This document shows, one piece after another, positions 1 to 8,264 of a stretch of DNA of 33,109 nucleotides (positions are counted from its first letter, which is position 1; the number at the start of each line of letters is the position of its first letter). A program made the translations under genes and the position numbers. Origin of the DNA: Gammaproteobacteria bacterium (GTDB taxonomy: Bacteria > Pseudomonadota > Gammaproteobacteria > Steroidobacterales > UBA11654); NCBI GenBank assembly GCA_002691465.1, contig NZHP01000037.1:5031-38139 (forward strand), in the 5' to 3' direction. A model generated the notes under the pieces. It was not told the origin of the DNA and did no database searches. It saw only the letters and a list, made by a program, of their open reading frames with translations.

Positions 1-225
1 GATCTAAAGATCAACATTCCGATCATGTATCACTTTGGTGAAAATGATCACGCCATACCAATGGAATCGGTCGATGTAATTAAGAAAACTTATAAAAATG
101 CTTTGGTTCATGTTTATAAAGATGCGGGACATGGTTTTAATTGCGATATGAGAGCTGATTATCATGAAGAATCAGCAAAGCTGGCTCTGGAAAGAACCAT
201 GCAATTTGTAGGTGAAAATCTTTAG
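1..225 (+). CDS. Dienelactone hydrolase family protein, C-terminal fragment
   Basis: The reading frame is open from the first base of the window, so the gene starts upstream and only the last 74 codons are present. The fragment carries the second half of an alpha/beta hydrolase core. A strand ends in GENDHAIP, whose Asp is the expected acid of the catalytic triad, and a GHGFNCD segment holds the expected catalytic His. This spacing and wording are typical of dienelactone hydrolases (carboxymethylenebutenolidase family), which hydrolyse lactone or ester bonds in the cytoplasm. The nucleophile (Cys or Ser) lies outside the window, so the exact subfamily cannot be read. The stop codon TAG overlaps by 4 nt with the stop of the convergent membrane-protein gene. 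Confidence 0.8.
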   Translation, partial: DLKINIPIMYHFGENDHAIPMESVDVIKKTYKNALVHVYKDAGHGFNCDMRADYHEESAKLALERTMQFVGENL

Positions 226-599
226 GACCCTTTAAGTGCTTTATAACGCCATGAACAAATTAGAAATACCAAAAGGTCTACAAAGAAGATAGTCCATAAC
301 AATTGATCAGGTTGTCCATCTAATAATATTCCAATTGATCTTCCAACAATGAAGCTGCCATTTAGTAGTGCGAGAATAAAGTATGTTATGACTCTAAATT
401 CAATCTTAAATATAGCTACAAATGAAAGAATCCCACATGCAGTAAAAAAGGCATATTGCGCTCTGAACTCACTATAGGAGGTTATTTCATTGAATGTGAA
501 GCCAACAATATTTGACATACCAACAGGATCATAGTGTCCCCACAAACCAAACAGTAAGTATTCTAAAGCAAGCAAAAATAGTAGAATTCGATCAATCAT
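222..599 (-). CDS. Small four-helix integral membrane protein, DUF4345-like
   Basis: A 125-residue hydrophobic protein beginning MIDRILLFLLALEYLLFGLW, with about four predicted transmembrane segments. The second helix follows a YSEFRAQYAFF segment, and the C-terminal helix ends in a basic tail (WRYKALKGS). The size, helix count and Y/F-R-A-Q-Y pattern recall DUF4345 membrane proteins, whose function is unknown. The same frame stays open up to position 884, but that extension would run deep into the divergent DUF917 gene. The ATG at 599 starts exactly at a membrane helix, so it is preferred. The gene converges on the hydrolase with a 4-bp stop-codon overlap. The family assignment is moderate and no function is claimed. 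Confidence 0.6.
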   Translation of the reverse strand: MIDRILLFLLALEYLLFGLWGHYDPVGMSNIVGFTFNEITSYSEFRAQYAFFTACGILSFVAIFKIEFRVITYFILALLNGSFIVGRSIGILLDGQPDQLLWTIFFVDLLVFLICSWRYKALKGS

Positions 600-660
600 A
601 ATTTTAAAAGATATCCGATAAAGGAAATATTTTAAACAAAATTTTAGTGATAATATCTTT

Positions 661-1878
661 ATGATAGAAATGATTACTAAAAAGATGAAAAACATAACAA
701 TCATATTAATCATATCTTTATTAAGCCCATTCATAATGGCTTCTGATTCGTCAATAAGAATACTTAATGAGCAAGAACTGATTGATATGTTGAATGGCTC
801 ATGTATCCAATCAACGAGGAGCTGTGATCCCAATCCATCGATATCTTTAATAAAAGACGCAATTAAATCAGGGAAAAAATTCAAAATGATTTCAGTAGAT
901 GACTTTCCTGAAGATGGAGTTGTCGTTGCAGTTCAAGGCATTGGTGGTGGTGGTCCCTGGGAATATGTCACTGAAAGAACCAAATCACAGGGATTAGAGG
1001 TTTTATCAGAATCAAAAAGAAACAATTTGGTGGTTGATCTTTTGAGTGAGTTTATTGGTAAAAAAGTTACAGCAATAATTCGATCAGAAGCAGCTGAAGC
1101 AACTGCAACAGCCTTATTGGTTGCTGCTGAAAGAAACATACCAATATTGGATGCTGGAATAACTGGTAGAGCAGTACCTGAAGTTCAGCAGTCAATACCG
1201 TGGATTTCTGGAATAGCTTCTATCCCTACGGCAATCGTTACGCCATGGGGTGACGAAATCATTATAAAACATGCGATAGACGAATATAGGGTCGAAGATA
1301 TATCTCGTGCAATAGCAGTCGCGAGTGGCGGTGATGCTGTCATTACAATGACGCCTATGAATGGTAAGCAAATTAAGTACGCAGCCCTAAAGAATAATCT
1401 TTCGGATGCAATTAAATTTGGAAGAGTGACTCGAGAGGCGGTTGAAACAAATAGTGATCCGATAGATTCACTTTTAAATGCTTCGTCTGGATACAAACTA
1501 TTTCAAGGCTTGGTAACAAAATCAGATGAGAATGGCGATAGAGGCTTCAACTGGATTGATGTTGAAATCTCTGGTACTGATAATTTTTCTGGAAAAACTT
1601 ACAAGGTATTTGTTAAGAACGAAAACATAATTGGCTGGCTAGACGGTGAGATTGATGCTATGGCGCCAGACTACATATACAATCTCGACCCCAATACTGG
1701 CGGGTCAATTATGAGCAATGCAGGAATTGGTTCTTATCCCATTGGAAAGGAAGTGGTTTTAATTGGTTTGCCCTCGGCCGATCAATGGAGATCTGATATG
1801 GGCATTGAACTTATGGGACCTAAACACTTTGGTTTTGACTTTGACTTTATACCGATCGAAAAATTGCAATCAAAATAA
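661..1878 (+). CDS. Exported DUF917 family protein
   Basis: A 405-residue protein. An N-terminal hydrophobic stretch (about residues 10-26, ending PFIMAS) looks like a signal peptide. The mature part has the DUF917 pattern: VQGIGGGGPWEYV near residue 91, an Ala-rich helix after SEAAEATA, and ILDAGITGRAVPE around residue 165. DUF917 relatives are usually cytoplasmic and include S-methyl-thiohydantoin desulfurase-like and hydantoinase-associated proteins. Here the export signal is unusual and the biochemical role is unknown. Three in-frame ATGs (661, 670, 685) all keep the signal peptide and none has a clear Shine-Dalgarno, so the exact start is uncertain. The gene ends 2 bp before the 3' end of the convergent tRNA-Ser. 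Confidence 0.7.
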   Translation: MIEMITKKMKNITIILIISLLSPFIMASDSSIRILNEQELIDMLNGSCIQSTRSCDPNPSISLIKDAIKSGKKFKMISVDDFPEDGVVVAVQGIGGGGPWEYVTERTKSQGLEVLSESKRNNLVVDLLSEFIGKKVTAIIRSEAAEATATALLVAAERNIPILDAGITGRAVPEVQQSIPWISGIASIPTAIVTPWGDEIIIKHAIDEYRVEDISRAIAVASGGDAVITMTPMNGKQIKYAALKNNLSDAIKFGRVTREAVETNSDPIDSLLNASSGYKLFQGLVTKSDENGDRGFNWIDVEISGTDNFSGKTYKVFVKNENIIGWLDGEIDAMAPDYIYNLDPNTGGSIMSNAGIGSYPIGKEVVLIGLPSADQWRSDMGIELMGPKHFGFDFDFIPIEKLQSK

Positions 1879-1880
1879 GC

Positions 1881-1971
1881 TGGCGGAGAGAGAGGGATTC
1901 GAACCCTCGAAAGGCTATTAACCTTTACAAGCTTTCCAAGCCTGCGCAATCGACCACTCTGCCATCTCTCC
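1881..1971 (-). tRNA. tRNA-Ser (anticodon GGA)
   Basis: Read on the minus strand, the 91-nt segment starts GGAGAGA and ends TCTCTCC followed by an encoded GCCA, giving a perfect 7-bp acceptor stem. The anticodon arm CAGGC-TTGGAAA-GCTTG shows GGA at plus positions 1935-1937. A long variable arm (AAAGG/CCTTT) marks a class II tRNA, and a T-arm GAGGG-TTCGAAT-CCCTC follows. GGA reads UCC and UCU serine codons. A TAAAAT -10-like hexamer sits 8 nt upstream of the mature 5' end. Transcription must terminate inside the opposing DUF917 gene, because only 2 bp separate the two. Confidence 0.97.
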
Positions 1972-2062
1972 TTGTCGACATTTTACATCATCCATGGGTC
2001 TTGAGAGTGCTTTTAATTTAGATTAGTGTATTAACTTAAGATTGAATCAATGAAGACCATAT

Positions 2063-3628
2063 ATGAGTAAATTTCCAACAAAAGAGACGCTTCTAGAAGT
2101 CTATGAATGGAGAATGCAGCAATCGGCCAATGATATTGCATTCAAAATGAATGATGATGAAATGACATACAAAGAATACGATCGTCGTGCAAACATAATC
2201 GCAAATGGTATTTCCAATGAAGGCTGCAAACCAAATTCTAGAATCGCTGTGCTTGCTAAGAATTCAGTCGACTATGCTGAAATCCAATATGGATCGATTA
2301 AATCTCGAACCGTTCTTGTTGGCTTGAACTGGAGGCTGGCAGGGCCAGAAGTTGTTTTTGTTGTCAATGATTCCGAAAGTGAGCTCCTTTTTGTTGGTCC
2401 AGATTTCTATCCACTCATTGAATCCATTCAAGATCAATTTATCCACGTAAAGAAAATCATAGCAATGGATGAACATGACGATTGGGAAAGCTTTGATTCT
2501 TGGAAGTCACATTTTAATGACGATGATCCAAAACTAAAGGGCAAGAACGATGACGACGTCATCCAACTTTACACATCTGGGACTACGGGGCTTCCCAAAG
2601 GTGCTCGACTTACAAATAAGAACATACTTGCTTCTACGCCGATGGTGGAAGAAACGTGGGGAAAGGACTGGAATGAAAAATCGGTCAATTTTGTGCTCTC
2701 CCCTCTTTTTCATATTGCAGGCTCAAACATCATCATTATGGGAATGGTTTTTGGCTGCAAAAATATTGTCATTCCCGAACCTGATCCGACACGAATTCTT
2801 GAATTGATTCACAGCGAGAAAATCGAAACCGCATTCATGGTGCCGGCATTGATTCAATTCCTATTGAATCATCCCAATTGTGGGAATACAGATTTCTCTT
2901 CATTGAGACAAATTGTATATGGCGCATCGCCAATCTCCGAGGATACCCTCCTTAAAGCCATGGATGTCATGGGCTGTGAGTTCTGGCAAGTCTATGGATT
3001 GACTGAAACCTCTGGCATTGGAACAACTTTATCACCAGAGTTTCATGATCCTGAGAAAGGTAAGCTTCGATCATGTGGACAAGCATACACGGGGGTTGAT
3101 ATCAGAATCGTGGATACGGACGGCACCGAATGCAAAAAAGGCGATGTTGGAGAGATACAAATTAAATCCGATGTCATCATGAAAGGTTACTGGAAGAGAG
3201 ATGAAGCCAATTCTGAATCCATTGTTGACGATTGGTTTTTTTCTGGTGATGCAGGGTTCTTTGATGAAGATGGATTTTTATTCATTCACGATCGTGTGAA
3301 AGACATGATTATTTCTGGCGGTGAAAATATCTATCCAGCAGAGGTAGAGAATGCCCTCATGAGCCATCCAGATATTATTGATGCTGCTGTCGTCGGTGTT
3401 CCCGACGATAAGTGGGGTGAAACTGTTAAATCATTCGTAATTTTAGCTGAAGGCATAAATCATTCTGAAGTTGACATAATCGCTTATACCAAGAAACAGA
3501 TTGCATCATACAAATGCCCTACCTCGGTTGAGTTTATAACCGATATTCCAAGAAATCCCTCAGGAAAAATTCTGAGAAGAGTTTTAAGAGAACCCTACTG
3601 GGACGACGAAGGGCGAAATGTTTCTTAA
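2063..3628 (+). CDS. AMP-dependent acyl-CoA synthetase (fatty-acid/acyl-CoA ligase)
   Basis: A 521-residue ANL-superfamily enzyme that activates a carboxylic acid to its CoA thioester via an acyl-adenylate. The P-loop motif LYTSGTTGLPKGA is at residues 169-181. The adenylate-binding motif QVYGLTET is near 312, the hinge FFSGDAGFF...IHDRVKDMIISGGENI is near 394-425, and the catalytic C-terminal lysine is K502 in NPSGKILRR. All key residues are intact. The substrate is not predictable; a medium- or long-chain or branched acid is likely from the neighbours. The ATG at 2063 lacks a strong Shine-Dalgarno and overlaps a six-codon out-of-frame ORF (2050-2070). The next gene, a crotonase, starts 13 bp downstream, so they likely form one operon feeding beta-oxidation. 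Confidence 0.93.
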   Translation: MSKFPTKETLLEVYEWRMQQSANDIAFKMNDDEMTYKEYDRRANIIANGISNEGCKPNSRIAVLAKNSVDYAEIQYGSIKSRTVLVGLNWRLAGPEVVFVVNDSESELLFVGPDFYPLIESIQDQFIHVKKIIAMDEHDDWESFDSWKSHFNDDDPKLKGKNDDDVIQLYTSGTTGLPKGARLTNKNILASTPMVEETWGKDWNEKSVNFVLSPLFHIAGSNIIIMGMVFGCKNIVIPEPDPTRILELIHSEKIETAFMVPALIQFLLNHPNCGNTDFSSLRQIVYGASPISEDTLLKAMDVMGCEFWQVYGLTETSGIGTTLSPEFHDPEKGKLRSCGQAYTGVDIRIVDTDGTECKKGDVGEIQIKSDVIMKGYWKRDEANSESIVDDWFFSGDAGFFDEDGFLFIHDRVKDMIISGGENIYPAEVENALMSHPDIIDAAVVGVPDDKWGETVKSFVILAEGINHSEVDIIAYTKKQIASYKCPTSVEFITDIPRNPSGKILRRVLREPYWDDEGRNVS

Positions 3629-3641
3629 ATAAAGGATTGAT

Positions 3642-4430
3642 ATGAGCTACAAGACACTTTCAATTACCACCAATAACAAAATTTGTACGATGAAGTTCAA
3701 TCGTCCAGACAAGCTAAATGCTTTTGACAGTCAGATGGTCATTGAGACGCAAGAAGCACTGAATGAGATCTCAAACAATAAAGAAATTAAAGTTTTAGTG
3801 ATCACAGGCGAAGGGAAAGGTTTTTCTGCTGGGGCAGACTTATCCGATTCAACCGGCATGGACGACCACAGCAATGACCGATTGGTTTATGAAGGACTGG
3901 TCAACGGCTATAAACCATCCCTCCTGCAAATTATGAACATGCCCAAACCTGTCATCGCAGCAGTTAATGGTCCTGCAGCAGGAATAGGCTCTGCATTTGC
4001 ATTGGCGTGCGATCTTGTTGTGATGTCACAGAATGCTTACATCAAACAGGCTTTTGTAAACATAGCTTTGATACCCGATGGCGGTCTCAACTGGTTACTG
4101 ACAAGAACTGTTGGATATCGACTGGCTTATGAAATGGCGATTGAAGGCAACAATGTCAGTGCAGACAGATGTCTAGAATTGGGGCTTGCCAATAAAGTCG
4201 TTTCCGACGGTGAATTAATGACCAAATCGATTGAATGGGCAGAATCGTTGTCCAAAAAATCATCCCAGTCTCTTAGGGAAACAAAAAGAGTTATGAGAAT
4301 GGCGATGACGAATGACTATGAGTCTGTTTTTGAACAAGAAGCTGAGGCAAATAATGCGCTTCATGGCTCAAAAGATAGCCTGGAAGCAATTCAAGCTTTT
4401 TTTGAAAAAAGAGAACCTAACTTCGATTAA
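3642..4430 (+). CDS. Enoyl-CoA hydratase/isomerase family protein (crotonase, PaaG-like)
   Basis: A 262-residue crotonase-fold protein. The two oxyanion-hole segments are GFSAGADLSD (about residues 60-69) and AAVNGPAAGIGSA (about 106-118). The active-site loop is FVNIALIPDGGLNWLL (about 138-153). Classical hydratases carry two glutamates; here the first position appears to be non-acidic and D146 (PDGG) is the only clear acid. That pattern is more like enoyl-CoA isomerases or PaaG-type ring-epoxide isomerases than a true hydratase. The start is preceded by AAAGGATTGAT, an acceptable ribosome site. The gene is co-transcribed with the acyl-CoA synthetase and converges with the LLM oxidoreductase across only 5 bp. 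Confidence 0.88.
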   Translation: MSYKTLSITTNNKICTMKFNRPDKLNAFDSQMVIETQEALNEISNNKEIKVLVITGEGKGFSAGADLSDSTGMDDHSNDRLVYEGLVNGYKPSLLQIMNMPKPVIAAVNGPAAGIGSAFALACDLVVMSQNAYIKQAFVNIALIPDGGLNWLLTRTVGYRLAYEMAIEGNNVSADRCLELGLANKVVSDGELMTKSIEWAESLSKKSSQSLRETKRVMRMAMTNDYESVFEQEAEANNALHGSKDSLEAIQAFFEKREPNFD

Positions 4431-4435
4431 ATATT

Positions 4436-5452
4436 TTAAGAATTACTTTTAAGTGCATTAAGAACGCTTGGCATCAATTCAAGTTCACCAGAATATAAAA
4501 TAGGGGCAATGCGTTGTCCTTGATCGCCATATCTTTTCATGATTTCTTTGGCGAGCTCGTCTGGATCTTCCGATACAACTGCAAATGTATTGAGAACCTC
4601 ATCGTCAATAGCATCTCCCATTTCTTTCCATTTACCCTGCTTTGACAAACGATTGAGCTCTTCACTCAAATCTTCATATCCGTGTTGTTCCAGTACTGCT
4701 TTGTAATTTGGTGTTGATGCATAAAATGCGACCTGGTCTCTGCATGCTCTAACTGCTTTTTTATGAGACTCCTCATTTGCACCAATTCCAGTCATGATAG
4801 CAATGGACAAATCAAAGTCTGATCGATTCTTGCCTGAAGTCTTGAGGCCTTCTTCGATATTGGGCAGTGTCACATTTTTTAAATACTTTGGAGAACTGAA
4901 GGGATGTGCTAGCAGACCATCGGCACTTCTTGCAACGGCTTTTGTCATCAGCGGACCAACTGCAGCTACATATATTTTTGGAATGCCATGAGGGTTTGGA
5001 CCGGGATTAAAGAGCGGTGTCATTAATGTATGAGTATAGAATTCACCGCGATGTTCTAATTTTGTTTCATTCTGCCATGCATTGAGAATGGCTTTTATGG
5101 CATTGACCATGTCTTCCATTCTTGCAGCAGGCTTAGACCATGGCATTGAGAATCTCTTTGTTATATGCGGTCTAATCTGAGAACCAAGGCCCAGTATGAA
5201 ACGTCCTTTTGAAAGCAGATTTAAATCGTAAGCAATGTTTGCAAGATTCATCGGGTTTCTTGAAAACGCAACTGCTATTGATGTCAATAATTCTATCTTG
5301 TCTGTGGACATTGCTGCTGAGACAAGCGGTAGAAATGGATCATGCGCCCCTTCCCAAGTGTAAGCGCCATCAAAACCTGCATCTTCTAGAGCCTTAAAGA
5401 CTGGAGCACCCTCTGCTGGGTTCTGAATCATCGTTCCTGAATCAAATTTCAT
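4436..5452 (-). CDS. LLM class flavin/F420-dependent oxidoreductase (TIGR03617-like)
   Basis: A 338-residue bacterial-luciferase-like TIM-barrel oxidoreductase. Recognisable segments are the N-terminal ALEDAGFDGAYTWEGAHDPF, the central strand LLSKGRFILGLGSQ, and IPKIYVAAVGPLMTKAVAR, an LLM cofactor-binding region. It most resembles the MSMEG_2256-type family (TIGR03617), best known from F420-producing actinobacteria. Whether it uses F420 or FMN cannot be decided here. A TTG at 5467 would extend the frame, but it lies at the edge of a terminator hairpin. The ATG at 5452 (MKFDSGTMIQ) matches the usual family start and is chosen. A TATAAT hexamer at 5459-5464 ends 6 bp before that ATG, suggesting a leaderless message. 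The gene converges with the crotonase. Confidence 0.85.
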   Translation of the reverse strand: MKFDSGTMIQNPAEGAPVFKALEDAGFDGAYTWEGAHDPFLPLVSAAMSTDKIELLTSIAVAFSRNPMNLANIAYDLNLLSKGRFILGLGSQIRPHITKRFSMPWSKPAARMEDMVNAIKAILNAWQNETKLEHRGEFYTHTLMTPLFNPGPNPHGIPKIYVAAVGPLMTKAVARSADGLLAHPFSSPKYLKNVTLPNIEEGLKTSGKNRSDFDLSIAIMTGIGANEESHKKAVRACRDQVAFYASTPNYKAVLEQHGYEDLSEELNRLSKQGKWKEMGDAIDDEVLNTFAVVSEDPDELAKEIMKRYGDQGQRIAPILYSGELELMPSVLNALKSNS

Positions 5453-5458
5453 AAATGA

Positions 5459-5464
5459 ATTATA
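5459..5464 (-). promoter_or_regulatory. Candidate -10 box for the LLM oxidoreductase gene
   Basis: A perfect TATAAT on the minus strand lies between the terminator hairpin and the ATG at 5452. Initiation about 7 nt downstream would fall on or next to the start codon, giving a leaderless transcript. No good -35 box is visible, because that position falls in the hairpin. AT-rich sequence makes a chance match quite possible. Confidence 0.35.
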
Positions 5465-5468
5465 CAAA

Positions 5469-5499
5469 AAAAAGAGGCGATAAAATATCGCCTCTTTTT
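5469..5499 (-). terminator. Intrinsic terminator of the TonB-dependent receptor gene
   Basis: A perfect 14-bp stem (AAAAAGAGGCGATA / TATCGCCTCTTTTT) closes a 3-nt AAA loop. On the minus strand the GC-rich core is followed by eight T (plus positions 5473-5466). It sits 17 bp after the stop of the TonB receptor gene and just before the LLM gene. The T-run on the other side makes it potentially bidirectional, but no plus-strand gene ends here. It is the only clear rho-independent terminator I found in the window. Confidence 0.9.
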
Positions 5500-5516
5500 A
5501 ACTTTTTGAGCTTAAC

Positions 5517-8237
5517 TTAGAAGTCGTAAGTTAATCTTGCTCCAACGAGTCTGCCATTGCCTTGGTAAATGTGGTGACCGCCCGCTAGTAATGGGGTGTC
5601 ATACATACCTATTGCATATAGCTCATCAGTGATGTTATTTCCATAAACCATAAGCTCCCAAGCGTCGGCTCTGATGCCAACTCTTGCGTTGAATAGTTCA
5701 AGTTTTTCTTGAGTATCGATAGGATCGAGATCGCCGGTACCAATGAAGGTATCAGAGAACTGCATATCAACACTTGCGAAAAACTCCATTCCATTAGCAA
5801 ATGTGTTTGTGTAGTCAACAATCACAGAACCGCTGTACTTAGCACTTCCGTTCCACTGATTAGACAAATCTTGGTTACCACCAGCATAAGTTCCAGCAGC
5901 ATTCCAGACGGCTCTACATTTGCCATCAGGTGTGGTTAGATTCTGACCATGAACTGCAGAAGACAATGTATTCGCTGTATAACCGGTTGCTGGTCCAGCT
6001 ACTGCTCTGAAGAATGCGTACTGTATTTCAGTACATGCACCCGTTGTAAATTCGTCATACTTCGGATCCAACCAAGCTGCAGAAACAGCGACTCTAAGAT
6101 TTTCGCTTGCCTGCCAAAGAAGGTCCATCTCAACGGTATTAACGGTTGATGTTGCTGCATTACCTACAACAAATCCAGTACCCTGAAAAGTTGATACTTG
6201 TTGATCGTCAAAGGTTGCATGTGCAGCTGCCCAGTTTAATCTCAGATTTGATGCCAGTGTATGCTTACCACCGATTTCAATTGAATCGGCTGTTTCATCT
6301 TGGTATTCAAACCCAATTCCTGGAGTTGTTCTCAATGGGGTTTTCACACCATTAACAGAAGCGAATGCTGGATTCTGATCATCAGCAGCATTAAAACCAC
6401 CGGATTTGTATCCTTGGTTGTAACTCACATAAATCATGTTTGCATCGTTTAAACGCCTCTCCAATTGTAAAGAAGGCAACCAGTGATCGGTTTCTCTTTG
6501 GATGTCACTGAAGTCGTGTGCCCATGTATCAAAGAGTGATCCAAGTATTGCTGAAACAACAGGATAAGGATTCGTAGTGGTTCCAGCACAATTGCTGATA
6601 CCCAATGTGTCCTGACTCACGCAAACATCGGCATTGATGACTTTTCTTTCACGGACATAACGTACACCCATGATCAATTCCATGTCATCCCCAATGTCCA
6701 TGCTGACTTGTCCAAACAGTGCTTTTGCGTCTGTTTCTTGAGTCCAGTTACTCAAACGACCAATTTGATCGAATTGAGTTTGGAAGTAACAAGGAGGGAA
6801 ATTACCCGCTCCAAAACCTGCCAATAATTTTCCATATTCACAACCCGGGTTTGCAACAAGAGGCATACCTGGGAAATAAGTAATGCCGTGAGGCGAAGCC
6901 CATGGGAAAGGTAATACGTTTACCAGTCCTGCACCGGCTGCTTGAGCAGCGTTCAAGGCCATAATAGTCGTTGTCGGTAGGACTCCAAGTGCGAAAAGTG
7001 TGTTACCTACTCCACCAAGGTTTCCATCGATATGAACTTCTCTGTCAATGTCTTGATACTGAGAATCCCAATATGCGCCCACAGTCCATCTGACTGATTG
7101 ACTTGAATCGGACGACAATCTCACTTCCATACTGTCTTTGTCGTACTCTGACCAGTCGTCTCTTGATACGAGTACCAAAGGACCATAGTCTGCATCTAGT
7201 CCATCCACATAATCATAAGCGGCATGTCCAAAAGTCATACTTAGATTCATGCCACTATCCATGTCAAGACTCACATTTATAGATGTGTCTTGAGTGTTCG
7301 TGGTTGTTCCTTGAGGGTTATTACCCAAAACTTGTGAAGCTCCAAAGCCAAGGTTTTCATCAGTGTATTGAGCTCCTGTACCAACAGTTGTTAAGTACTG
7401 CGGATAAACTATGCCCATCACAGCAAAACCAAGTGCTGCCGTTGGTGTTGGCGGCAGTGCTGCATCAAATGTCCATGGTGTGGATGTACTTCCTGTTCGA
7501 ATGTGCTCGCCATCTGTGTGTTTAAAGTCAATTCTAAGATCATCGTTTGGTGAGTATGAAGCACTTAATCTCAACATGGTTTCATCGGCTGTAGGGCCCG
7601 TTGAGCCATTGTATAAGTTCGTTATCAGTCCATCATTATCACGATCTTGAAATGCAAGTCTGACAGCAAAAGAATCAGAAAGAGGAATATTAAGATGTCC
7701 TTCTATCTCAGTACCGCTGTCTTCATCGGATGCTGCAATTGAAACACGTCCTGAAATATCATCGTCACCTATGACTGGTTTTGCTGATACTACATTGATT
7801 GCTCCAGTGAGTGTGTTCTTGCCAAACAGAGTACCTTGAGGTCCCCTAAGGACTTCGACCCTTTCAACATCGAACAATCCTGTTCTGAATTGACGTCCTT
7901 TTGGCATATGAACTCCGTCTACAAATAAGCCAACGGATTGTTCAAACGATTGGTTTGCACCGATTGAGATTCCTCTCATTGTTGCAATTGTTGATATCGC
8001 ATTTTCAGACACTGAAAAGTTTGGTACGTATCGACCAAGATCCTGCAATGAATTTATTGCAGCTTTCTCAATCAATTCGCCGTCAACAACAGTTACAGAA
8101 ACTGAGATGTCTTGAAGACTCTCTTCTTTCTTCGTTGCTGTTACGATAATTTCTTCTAGCACTTGTGCGTTAACTGTCGCGACACTGAATGTCACTGCTA
8201 TCGCTAAGGCAAGAGTTGATTGCATAATACGTTTCAT
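5517..8237 (-). CDS. TonB-dependent outer-membrane receptor
   Basis: A 906-residue outer-membrane beta-barrel with an N-terminal plug. The start MKRIMQSTLALAIAVTFSVA begins a signal peptide cleaved near VNA-QV. A TonB box (EEIIVTATKKEE) follows directly. The plug shows ATMRGISIG, VGLFVDGVHM, VERVEVLRGPQGTLFGKNT and GAINVVSAKP, and the barrel ends in aromatic LTYDF. It imports a substrate using TonB/ExbBD energy. The class is common in marine bacteria and is often not for siderophores; the substrate is unknown. Predicted surface loops contain paired cysteines. The ATG at 8237 has a strong AAGGGGG ribosome site, so an upstream in-frame extension is rejected. The gene sits between two acyl-CoA catabolic clusters, so a lipid-like substrate is plausible. 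Confidence 0.95.
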   Translation of the reverse strand: MKRIMQSTLALAIAVTFSVATVNAQVLEEIIVTATKKEESLQDISVSVTVVDGELIEKAAINSLQDLGRYVPNFSVSENAISTIATMRGISIGANQSFEQSVGLFVDGVHMPKGRQFRTGLFDVERVEVLRGPQGTLFGKNTLTGAINVVSAKPVIGDDDISGRVSIAASDEDSGTEIEGHLNIPLSDSFAVRLAFQDRDNDGLITNLYNGSTGPTADETMLRLSASYSPNDDLRIDFKHTDGEHIRTGSTSTPWTFDAALPPTPTAALGFAVMGIVYPQYLTTVGTGAQYTDENLGFGASQVLGNNPQGTTTNTQDTSINVSLDMDSGMNLSMTFGHAAYDYVDGLDADYGPLVLVSRDDWSEYDKDSMEVRLSSDSSQSVRWTVGAYWDSQYQDIDREVHIDGNLGGVGNTLFALGVLPTTTIMALNAAQAAGAGLVNVLPFPWASPHGITYFPGMPLVANPGCEYGKLLAGFGAGNFPPCYFQTQFDQIGRLSNWTQETDAKALFGQVSMDIGDDMELIMGVRYVRERKVINADVCVSQDTLGISNCAGTTTNPYPVVSAILGSLFDTWAHDFSDIQRETDHWLPSLQLERRLNDANMIYVSYNQGYKSGGFNAADDQNPAFASVNGVKTPLRTTPGIGFEYQDETADSIEIGGKHTLASNLRLNWAAAHATFDDQQVSTFQGTGFVVGNAATSTVNTVEMDLLWQASENLRVAVSAAWLDPKYDEFTTGACTEIQYAFFRAVAGPATGYTANTLSSAVHGQNLTTPDGKCRAVWNAAGTYAGGNQDLSNQWNGSAKYSGSVIVDYTNTFANGMEFFASVDMQFSDTFIGTGDLDPIDTQEKLELFNARVGIRADAWELMVYGNNITDELYAIGMYDTPLLAGGHHIYQGNGRLVGARLTYDF

Positions 8238-8245
8238 ATGGATTT

Positions 8246-8252
8246 CCCCCTT
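8246..8252 (-). promoter_or_regulatory. Ribosome binding site of the TonB receptor gene
   Basis: The minus-strand sequence AAGGGGG lies 8 nt before the ATG at 8237. It is one of the stronger ribosome sites in the window and fixes the start at the signal-peptide methionine, even though the frame remains open further upstream to 8339. Confidence 0.75.
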
Positions 8253-8264
8253 ATAGTTCACGTA

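Noticed and set aside
600-884. Upstream extension of the small membrane-protein frame on the minus strand
   Set aside because: It would overlap the start and signal peptide of the divergent DUF917 gene by over 200 bp. The ATG at 599 begins exactly at a membrane helix and gives the length expected for DUF4345-like proteins.
5453-5467. TTG start for the LLM oxidoreductase
   Set aside because: It lies at the base of the terminator hairpin and upstream of the ATG that matches the family N-terminus.
7283-7650. Long open frames antisense to the TonB receptor
   Set aside because: They have no ribosome site, no recognisable domain and odd composition. They are by-products of codon bias in the real gene, as are the similar antisense frames in the dehydrogenase, carboxylase and suf genes.
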